Positions 56,449-64,000 of a stretch of 64,000 nt of DNA are shown here, piece by piece. Source of the stretch: Aphelenchoides besseyi (lineage: Eukaryota > Nematoda > Chromadorea > Rhabditida > Aphelenchoididae); the NCBI GenBank assembly GCA_024699855.1, contig JAMPIQ010000003.1, positions 7,998,001 to 8,062,000 on the forward strand, given 5' to 3'. The position numbers were made by a program, and so were the translations under genes. Numbering within the stretch: the first letter of the stretch is position 1; each line of letters starts with the position of its first letter. Below the pieces are notes generated by a model that saw only the letters and a list, made by a program, of their open reading frames with translations, did no database searches and was not told the origin of the DNA.

Positions 56449-56996
56449 ATGCATCTTCTTCTTCCACTTCTTCTCTGCATTGTTCTGATAGTTTGTTTTG
56501 CTACAACTATTAATGCTAATGTCACAACGACTGTTAGACCCGCATTGATCAATCGTCGTCGATCGAATCGCAATCAACAACCGAAATCTGGACGTAAAGA
56601 ACACAAAACCAACGGTCATGGACGAAGAAGTCCAATGCATCGTGGTCAACGAACTCATATCGGATCTGATGGACGACAAGTTGAAGAAGAGAATCGAAAT
56701 GAACACAACGAAAATGTTGAAGATTGTCGTAAACGAGTACGTTTAAGTTGTTTCAACATCAACTTGTTTTCTCTAGAGCCCCCAACTGGTTGGCCGTGAT
56801 CATTGTACTCAATTCATTGCCGATAGCTGTCCACATATCACTGAACACAATGTCTTTAGTTGGCGACCAGAATTCTACCACGATTGTGTTTCGCGTTTCT
56901 GCGAATCCAAAGAGTCTCGATGCCAAGGACTTGCAGGTATCTACAACACCTGTCGTGGTATAAGCGAACCGTTGAAAAAGTATGATTGCGTTTGAA
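56449..56996 (+). CDS. Secreted Cys-rich protein with basic linker
   Basis: Two exons. A strong signal peptide (MHLLLPLLLCIVLIVCFATT) is followed by a basic, His/Arg/Asn-rich linker (NRRRSNRNQQPKSGRKEHKT, HGRRSPMHRGQRTHIG) and an acidic patch. After the intron at about 56737-56777 comes a compact Cys domain: GRDHCTQFIADSCPHITEHN, FYHDCVSRFCESKESRCQGL, AGIYNTCRGISEPLKKYDCV. The C-spacing with LAGIYNTC at the end resembles the C8-type modules next to von Willebrand D domains, though this is a weak match. About 170 residues. RKR before the Cys domain could be a furin site, suggesting release of a processed domain. An earlier possible donor inside the last exon (GTATCT) need not be used. Confidence 0.65.
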
Positions 56997-57083
56997 AAAC
57001 GTCAAATTCCTCAGTGTTTATATCAAAATACGTTTGAATAAATTATGCAACGAAGTTGAACTTGATACGAGAATGTTGTTTGT

Positions 57084-59547
57084 TCATTGAGGTCGATCTG
57101 TTTCCTTCTTTCCACCTCCTTGATCCATGGTTAGGGATTTGCCAAAACGAGAAATTCGACGTGGCAAATTGATCGATCGCATGTTGGAAAGTGAAATTTT
57201 CCGATGAGCTGATCCAGCAGGTGGATCGTTCAACTTGTAGTTCAACTAAAATAATATTGTTGAGATAGTTGAATTGCCCTTAAATGGTTTGTTGCTTACC
57301 TTTTCATACTGCAGTGCATTTTCTCTTCTTTCTAACAGGAATCGACCAGAGATGCTCCATTTTGATTGACTTTTGTAAACGTTTTCGTCGGCATTCAACA
57401 TCCTATAGAACGGTCGGTTTTTCGGTTCGATGTTGGCACTCGTTTTACTTGTTCCTGCTGAAATTCAATGAACTGTATGAGAAAGTTATGATGAACATAC
57501 GCAAATTTTTGAGGGCAGGATCAAGGTTCGTAGTGTCTCGAAGCTCTTCGACGAGAACGAAATCTTCTTCCGAATCGCAACGTTGAGTTTTAATGAAAAT
57601 CTGAAGGCTAATGTAATTAGATTGTTTTTCTGTTAAAACACCTGTTTTATGACATCACGGGAGGTGTTGTAAATGCTTGTGCGTAAGATGGCGTATGGAT
57701 GATGTTCACTGACATTGTGAACACAAACAAGAAACGTGTCGCCCATTGAACGAGCTCGCGGATGCAGTCCTTAGATAGGAAATTGGAATTGGATGGTAAT
57801 TAGAACAAACCTCGTGGTTCCAAGAAGTCGCAGCTCGGTTGCTCAACATCCAAACTTCGACCATGAATTTGATTGGAAGAATGAGATTTCATCGACTTCT
57901 GTGATCCATTACTCGACAGTCCACGCGGAGAAGCGTTTCCGCTTTGGCCTTCAAACAGTCCACTTAGTGCGGGAGTTGTTGTTTTACGATTGTGACCGAA
58001 AGCTGGAGATGTTGATGCAGTTGCTAACATTGATGAGTTGCCGTTTGGTGAGCTGCTCATTGTGTTTGATCCGCTGCTCTTGATGATCGATGTTATCCAC
58101 GCTCGACCTGATGAATCCGCAGTTTTCTTGCGTAAAATAAATCGTCTCATCGCACCGTCCCAACAAGCAACGGCGTCCATTATCGCTTCGTTATGCGGCA
58201 GAATTCGTTGAATCGATTGTTGATCGATGGTTGTTAAGGATAAGATCGTTGATGTGGACGCGATTCCGACCGGATGCACAGGATTCAAATCGCCCACGGG
58301 TGATGGAGCGGACTGTAGTGGTGGTGCACTTTCTTCGAATAGAATGTAATCTTCGGCCGACTCATTTGTTTTTCCCGCATTCGCAAGAGCCTAAAAACAC
58401 ATTTGTTGAGACAATTGGCCTTGAGATTTGTGTTTACCGCCAATATAACACCTTTAACGGTTGTACCCGATTCAGCGTGTACAATCGATGGAGTCTCATC
58501 GTTGTAAAGACCGATGATACGGATAATGAAAATCTGACGACGTAGAATTGAAAGTGATTTGATGTTTGCATCCTAAAACACCCAAAATTCAAACAATTCA
58601 CAACAGAAACCGACGTTACAAACATCACAACACAACAACAAGTCTACGACTTTTTATTTACAGTTAATGTTCACAACACAATAACAATATTCATGGGAAA
58701 AGTTCAGGTGCCGAAACAATTGAACTCGATCTTGATCCTGATGGCGATGAATCGGTGGATGTGGAGAGATCGGATGAGTCGGTGGATGGACAAAACTCCG
58801 ATTCCGATGCCGAAGAACTTACCGGATCAACGGATAGAATTTGATAGGACAATTCGGGCTCATAGTTAGAATACGGATTGATATCCTGATCGTGCAAATA
58901 GATGTGTTCTTCCTGTTCGAATCGTGTGCGTAGAAACAACATCGCTGCTTCCAACGGTTGATTGGCCGTCGTTCTCAACGGTAAATGTCGATAGCCGGGG
59001 CGTAGACATTTGACGGGAACAACTCGTTGGCTGATGCAACGACCGTTGGCTGCGCCGTCACAAACCGCAATGCGAAGAAAAGCGAGATCGGCAAAAGTAA
59101 TTCTACAGAATTAATAAGAACTACTAAATGATCAGATGGCTTACCGAAAAGTCACCGAATGATTCCAAACGGGATTAACGGCATTTCGACCAACGATCTT
59201 ACTTTTTTCTTTACAACAATCCGCTGGAACACCATAGATCTCGATCTCAAGAAAAGGCGATGCGTTGAATTGAGTTGAAACGTATTGTCCGGATATAATC
59301 TGAGAATAAATGTAAACATCACAAGTCTTGTTCTTACTGTTAATTGCAGAATCAAAGCAGAACAATGCAAGAGATCTTTTGAAAGAGGATTGAATTTGCC
59401 GTACAGTGGATGGTCTAAACGAAATAGGAAATTTGTTGACAAAAACTTCTTACTTGGATCCCATAAGGGACGTGGCTTCAACGTGTAACCACAATTGCCA
59501 CTTTGTTCAAACATTGCGGCGTTTATGGCCATGGGAATATCGGGAGT
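57084..59547 (-). CDS. Phospholipase C epsilon, C-terminal C2-RA1-RA2 part
   Basis: The first exon I can see starts after a TTTTAG acceptor with TPDIPMAINAAMFEQSGNCG and YTLKPRPLWD, the end of the PLC barrel, nearly the PLC-epsilon text. The C2 domain follows (LQLTIISGQYVSTQFNASPF, EIEIYGVPADCC, NPVWNHSVTF, RVVPVKCLRPGYRHLPLR). After a Ser-rich insert come two Ras-association domains: one ends around SAEDYILFEE ... MRRFILRKK, the second reads TFLVCVHNVSEHHPYAILR, DFVLVEELRDTT and SKWSISGRFLLERRE. The stop is at 57084 after a basic tail. PLC epsilon cleaves PIP2 and is controlled by Ras/Rho GTPases. No X or Y catalytic exon is recognisable in the 4.4 kb upstream, so the call is partial. Specific match to epsilon rests on the C2-RA-RA order and text. 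Confidence 0.85.
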
Positions 59548-59939
59548 CTAAAATCGAAGAAGTCAATAACATATATTTTGAGTCGAAAGGGTACTCGATT
59601 TGATCACAAAAAGAATTAACTTTAACAAAACATCAAGAATTAGCTCTCAAATCTTCAGTGTGTCTCTGAACGCGCAGACTTTGGCTTTTTGATTGTTTTC
59701 CGTTTTCTTTGTTTTAGAAACCTCCGTTATTTTTCGAACGTTTAGGATTTTACTTTTTGTCTTCAATAATGCCAAAGAAAAGCTGTAAGCAATTTGTAAG
59801 GTTCTTTGTCTTAACCTGCTTGATTCCAATTGTTCAGACATTTATTTACGCGAGCGAATTTAACAAGTCTGGAACTCCTAATTATCAAACTTATTCGTGC
59901 AAACACTGTTTTTTTTCAATGTGAAGTTGACTCGAAATT
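59548..59939. other. No gene seen; intron or upstream flank of the PLC gene
   Basis: Expected to be intron if the PLC gene continues upstream. No PLC exon recognised on the minus strand. Confidence 0.4.
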
Positions 59940-61955
59940 ATGGATCAAGCGTCGAACGTGCGAACATTTTGCGATCTCATCTACAGCTTGAGCACGCCGA
60001 TGTGTATAAACTCATCAAGGAGCGCAAATTCTTGACGGGTAAAACGTCGAGTAAATTTTAGTTAATGTTGTTAATTTCTTGATGATTTGTAGAAGAATGG
60101 TCTATGCGACTAGAAAGTAGTCGGCAAAAAAATTCGCGCTAAACGACTGTGACTGGTAATTGCAAGACCTAAACTTGAAGCTTTGCGTTAACTTTTTTAG
60201 CAGAACAGAGCGTTTTCTCGATTATTCAACCTGACGATAGACGGTACGGCTAAGACATATGCGTGCCAACTTGCATCCTGCTGTCCGTTCGAAATAACGT
60301 ATTGCAGCAACAATCCGCGGACTGCTCTCCAAACTGACATTCATAATGTTCATTCAAAGTACACCGCTTTGATGTATTATGGCGCGCGGCTTCTTCAGAA
60401 GCTGAAGGCCGATAGTTCTTATATGGAAGTTCCAATAAATTTCGCATTATAAATACACATTGTGCGGAACGATTTGCAGCTGCGGAGGGAGATCAAAAAA
60501 TTTCAAACTCAATGGCCAAACGGAAGCCATTAAAATTTCAAAATTGACAATTTAGCCATGAAAACATTTTATTCTGGTCAATTAGAATGTGTTGATTTGG
60601 AACATCGCAATTATATTCTTCCAAAAAATTTTAAAGTGGAGATATTGGCCGTTGAAGTGAACACCGCAAAAACACGAAAATCTTCCTTTTTGTTGTAAAT
60701 TTGCTTCAAATTTGTCGTGAAGTGATGAAATTGTATTTTGCGAAGACCACTTTGCAAATTCCTTCTTATCGCAAATATTTTACGATTGTGATCGGACTCT
60801 TTGAACATGCACAAAATGTCCAAATATTCCGTCAATTTCTGTTGTTTCTATTGATCGTCTTGCACTGCCCATTATTGTTGATCGCGATCACACATGCGCC
60901 GCCTTCTCCCACACCCAATTTCAAGGCCAAAATTATGTATATAGACAAAGGAACTGACGCTTCGCGTAGAACGCAATCTTCTCGAGAAACAACAACGTAA
61001 TCCCAATGCTCACAACGAGCTGAAAAGACTGCGTCAAGAGTTCAAAGATTGCTTGTCGCTTGCTCATTTTCATGAACGTGAAGTTCAGGTGTTGGAGAAA
61101 CGTGGACGGCTCGAGACGTACGATCACACCTTCAACGCAACACTTCGAACTAAGCAACCTCTCGTATTCAATAAACATCCTTCATTTTAACTTGTCCAGA
61201 CACGGTCACAGTCTTTAAAACTCTTTCCAAATGGAAAGTCATTGAAATTGCGGAAGCGGAATGCGGATACATTGTAAACAGTTTTGCGGACAAACCGCCT
61301 GAACCAATCGCCGAATACTTGAGTAAATTCGCCACCGTTCAAACCAATAAGTTTTGTTTTCAAAAAGCCACAAGCGAAGTTTGTATGGTTATTATTGTAT
61401 ATTTTTCTGCATTCTACGTTCGCTCGAAATAGCAATAAATGAAATTGTTCACTATTTACGAACTTTGCATAACTCTGATGTGAATGTTTTTCAGTTGGTC
61501 AATAAACTTTTGTAATTATGCTTAGAAAGACGTGTAACAAAATTTGCTTTTCACTTTCATTCTCGCTTCATTATTTACCCAATGTAAAACTCCTTCGTAC
61601 CGGTTGTTGGTGGAAAAGCGAATTCGGGATGTGGCCTATCGGATACTTGTCCGCCAGGCACCGAGTACCGTGCATTCTATCGGTTAGTTGCTACAAGAAT
61701 GCAAAAATTTTTACGATTTTTTTAGGGTTCCCCCCGTGTTCCGATGGCATGCTTCGGAAACAATTTCAAAGAACACGATCTCACGGCGCGACGTGACTGT
61801 GAGTTCGATTTGTTTTTCTGGATCGCGGTGGATTTTTGATTATTATAATCATTGGCGGTACTTATTTGTGGCGTGTTAAAGCTCGCGGCGCAAATAGATT
61901 GGAAGAAAAACTTCGATCGCAAGAATTCAAAAAAGTCACGGATCCAAACGCTTGA
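59940..61955 (+). CDS. Exon-like pieces of one or more unrecognised genes
   Basis: Several protein-like segments on the plus strand have splice-site-like borders: ERANILRSHLQLEHADVYKL (about 59960-60040), RNLLEKQQRNPNAHNELKRL plus ECKDCLSLAHFHERE-like helix (about 60970-61180), KWKVIEIAEAECGYIVNSFA (about 61230-61400), a Cys/Gly segment around 61612-61690, and a last segment GGFLIIIIIGGTYLWRVKAR then LEEKLRSQEFKKVTDPNA and TGA at 61953-61955. The last looks like a membrane helix with a cytosolic tail. I could not join all of them in one frame, so this may be one disrupted gene or two. The final stop lies inside the Merlin target duplication. Confidence 0.3.
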
Positions 61956-61956
61956 A
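61949..61956. repeat. Left target-site duplication of the Merlin element
   Basis: CGCTTGAA, repeated exactly at 63406-63413. Confidence 0.9.
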
Positions 61957-62063
61957 GGGTCTTTCCTAGGAGACCCCCCCCCCCTCTGCGAGCGGCTCGC
62001 AAAAAAAATGCGAACGCTACCACTTGAAGTGCTCGCAAAAAATTGCGAGTAGCTAAAGCGCTC

Positions 62064-62218
62064 GCTACAGTACGAATCGCGGCCAGGACCGCCACCCCCT
62101 TAGTCCCCGCCATCTAATCTTCGGTTGCGAGTTTAAGACGAGTTGAAATACTAGTTCCAGGAGTTAAAAAAAAAGGATGAGTGAGCTACAGTACGAACTG
62201 CGGCTAGGACCGCCACCC
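62064..62218. repeat. Internal direct repeat in the Merlin 5' region
   Basis: GCTACAGTACGAA-(TC/CT)GCGGC-AGGACCGCCACCC occurs at 62064-62097 and 62185-62218 with about four differences. Could be a transposase-binding or regulatory repeat. Confidence 0.75.
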
Positions 62219-62279
62219 AAAACAACCTCCCGTTAATCATTTTTCAACAAGTTCTTTTTCGCTAGCGGTCATTTTTGTG

Positions 62280-63235
62280 ATGAAAATATTTGATTTGCCG
62301 AGTTGTGAATTTGATGCCTTTTTGTTCCTTCAACATCATGGTGTTGTGCATGGGGAACGACGTTGCGTTAATGGGCATGCTATGGATATCAAGATGGAAC
62401 GTGGTACGTGGAGATGTTCGGTGAAGAATTGCCGTAAGGAGAAGGGACTTCGTGCAGATACTTGGTTGGACAATTGCAAATTGCCGTTCGTAACGTTCGT
62501 TCGGTTTCTGTATTCATGGGCTTATGAAATGACAACCATCAAATTCTGTGAGAGAGAGCTGGAAATTAACAAGAATACGGTGGTGGACTGGAACAATATG
62601 ATCCGGGAGGTATGCGCGGAGGAGTTACTAGCCAATCCCGTGAAAATTGGTAGGTATTTTGTTCTGTTCTACCTAATGGTTGTTAGGTGGTCCTGGAAAA
62701 ACTGTCGAAATCGATGAGAGCGTTTTCTCGAGGCGCAAATACGACCGCGGACGAATGCTTCCTGAGCAATGGGTATTTGGTGGTATTTGTCGCGAAACTA
62801 AAGGGACATTCCTTTACGCGGTCGAGAATCGAACTGAAGCAACTCTGATGGAGTGCATCAAGGTATCAATTTTGCCAGGTGGGAGATCTCGGTTCGGTTT
62901 TTACGTATTTCTTAGGAACGCATATTATTTCTGACTGTTGGCGGGCCTATTTATCGGGAATACCGAAGCTGGTTGACGAGAACGGAGTGTCGTTGTACAC
63001 GCATTCAACGGTCAATCATTCCAGCAATTTTGTCGACCCAGAAGACGGCAGTCACACAAATTCGATCGAATCGAGTTGGAACGTCGCAAAATCGGCCAAC
63101 CGTCGACGCTGGGGAACTCATCGTTCCATGCTTGACTCGTATCTTTGCGAATATATGTACCGCCGTCGATATCGAGATCCGGATGTTTTCTTGACAATTC
63201 TTCGTCACATTGCTTTATTGAACCCGCCCAAGTAA
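62280..63235 (+). CDS. Merlin transposase (ISXO2-like DDE domain)
   Basis: Three exons, about 290 residues. An N-terminal zinc-ribbon-like part (ERRCVNGHAMDIKMERGTWR, CSVKNCRKEKGLRADTWL) is followed by an HTH-like ERELEINKNTVVDWNN and the catalytic domain: TVEIDESVFSRRKYDRGRML (first D), THIISDCWRAYLSGI (second D), VNHSSNFVDPEDGSHTNSIE (third acidic residue E, in the usual N-x-IE-x-x-W setting) and RRRWGTHRSMLDSYLCEYMY. Introns at about 62652-62686 and 62878-62916 are canonical, which shows adaptation to a host that splices. The ATG at 62280 is first in frame. All catalytic positions look intact. Confidence 0.92.
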
Positions 63236-63277
63236 ATTAAATTGAGTGAAAACGTGTTTAGAAGCTGTGTTTGGTGT

Positions 63278-63308
63278 GCCCTGAATGGCCGAGCGGTCTG
63301 AGGCGCTG
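63278..63308 (+). other. tRNA 5'-half-like sequence inside the transposon
   Basis: GCCCTGAATGGCCGAGCGGTCTGAGGCGCTG has the acceptor-D-arm pattern and A box of Leu/Ser tRNAs. No anticodon stem, variable arm or B box follows, so it is not a complete tRNA gene. Confidence 0.5.
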
Positions 63309-63405
63309 AAAAGTGAATGCGACTCTTCGGAGTGTAAGAGCGAAAAAAGTGCGAGCTGGCTGAAAAAGTTGCGAGCGAGGGGGGGGGGTCTCCTAGGAAA
63401 GATCC

Positions 63406-63413
63406 CGCTTGAA
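63406..63413. repeat. Right target-site duplication of the Merlin element
   Basis: CGCTTGAA, identical to the left copy; followed by a UTR-like stretch with AATAAA at about 63452. Confidence 0.9.
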
Positions 63414-64000
63414 TGTCTTTTGTTTTGGTACTTTTATGGGTGCTCGGATTAGCCAATAAACAAGTTTATTTATTGTTCTAAACCAGAACTTAAGGCCTGC
63501 AGAAGAAGGGCATTTTTGCTTGAAATTTTTGGGCAATTAGCTTAAAGTGAGCTCGTAGGTCTCCGGTTGTGCGTCGAAGATTTGTTTTAATCCCAACTAA
63601 ACCAAATTGGAGAGTTTTCCAGGTGCAATGAAGATCATTTACCTTTCGATTTCAATTGTCTGATCAATCGAGTTTTCTTGTACAACCGATGGACCACCCA
63701 CTTTGAAATTTCGAGACGTTCACGAGACAAAGATAAAACCGCATGGCCAATTGGTTGTTGCGCTAAAACCCGCTGCTTTGTCATTAATTTCATTGTTCTC
63801 CGTATGATTCCGATCTTTTAAAAATCTCAATTACACTTATACATTTCATCTTTCATTGCCTACGTATAATCTTTTTCGGTTTTTGTTCATTTTTGAATTC
63901 ACGTGTTCTACAGATAAGGTAACATTAAATCAATTATGTCGACTGACCTGATAGTTTAGAGCAACCATCTGTAATCCGAATTGCCAGAATTGCATGGGTA
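63414..64000. other. No gene firmly supported
   Basis: An AATAAAC at about 63452 suits the 3' end of the plus-strand gene split by the transposon. On the minus strand around 63650-63800 a basic helical stretch (RERLEISKWVVHRLYKKTRL) may be an exon of a gene whose remainder is outside the window; too short to call. Confidence 0.35.

Larger units (their letters stand above)
61957..63405 (+). mobile_element. Complete Merlin (IS1016/ISXO2-type) DNA transposon
   Basis: 1449 bp. Left end GGGTCTTTCCTAGGAGACCC followed by a C run; right end is the inverse, G run then GGTCTCCTAGGAAAGATCC, with one mismatch in the first ten bases. Terminal inverted repeats are about 35 bp including the homopolymer. 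An 8-bp direct duplication (CGCTTGAA) flanks both ends, the size known for Merlin. The element contains one transposase gene with two small introns and no visible disabling change. Near-perfect TIRs, a perfect duplication and an open transposase point to recent insertion. Confidence 0.92.

Noticed and set aside
63278..63340. Functional tRNA-Leu or tRNA-Ser gene
   Set aside because: Only the 5' half is present; no anticodon stem or B box follows.
1..64000. CRISPR array, bacterial operon or phage features
   Set aside because: No regularly spaced repeats and no bacterial gene structure; the window is eukaryotic with introns throughout.

Overview
This is a eukaryotic window, most probably from a nematode. 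The evidence is direct: dense multi-exon genes with mostly 40-60 bp GT-AG introns ending in TTTCAG or TTTTAG; two 5S rRNA genes that read very like nematode 5S; two Str/Srd-like seven-transmembrane receptors; and several small secreted or single-pass proteins with no recognisable homologue. The 18S gene departs from what I remember of C. elegans 18S, so I do not name a genus; placing the 18S on a tree would settle it.

Layout. 0.6-24 kb is an ordinary gene-dense region. It holds a macro-RING-Deltex E3 ligase (-), a short UTP6-like nucleolar protein (-), a SAM methyltransferase (+), mitochondrial methionyl-tRNA synthetase (+), TMEM65 (-), a 7TM receptor (+), a small ZP-like secreted protein (+), a single-pass acidic/basic-tail protein (+), BORCS8 (-), MRPS27 (-), HINFP (-), FOXRED1 (+) and a small Argonaute MID-like protein (+). 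The methionyl-tRNA synthetase is interrupted by a 3.3 kb intron that carries two tandem paralogous membrane-protein genes on the opposite strand. 24-26.7 kb has no gene I can support. 26.7-34.1 kb is one large Gln/Ser/Thr-rich nuclear protein gene with two long introns.

35.0-41.2 kb is one complete rDNA unit on the minus strand (18S, ITS1, 5.8S, ITS2, 28S), followed by spacer to about 43 kb. 43-56 kb is a repeat-rich region. It contains two 5S rRNA genes, three copies of a noncoding repeat (R1), two related gene-like modules that share a hairpin with apparent compensatory change, a long pre-miRNA-like hairpin, a core-promoter-like module present at two loci, a 100-N assembly gap, several small genes and a second, intact 7TM receptor.

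56.4-64 kb contains a small Cys-rich secreted protein, the C2-RA1-RA2 end of a phospholipase C epsilon gene whose catalytic exons I cannot find upstream, exon-like pieces of an unrecognised plus-strand gene, and a complete, apparently recent Merlin (ISXO2-type) DNA transposon with an 8-bp target duplication.

Functional themes are mitochondrial (MARS2, TMEM65, MRPS27, FOXRED1), ribosome production (UTP6, rDNA, 5S), lysosome positioning (BORCS8) and signalling (PLC epsilon, 7TM receptors). There is no sign of an operon tying these together. The most unusual items are the nested gene pair, the receptor with two non-AG 3' splice sites at expected intron positions, the paired noncoding hairpins, and the 5S-linked R1 repeat with a spliced-leader-like donor plus Sm-like motif.
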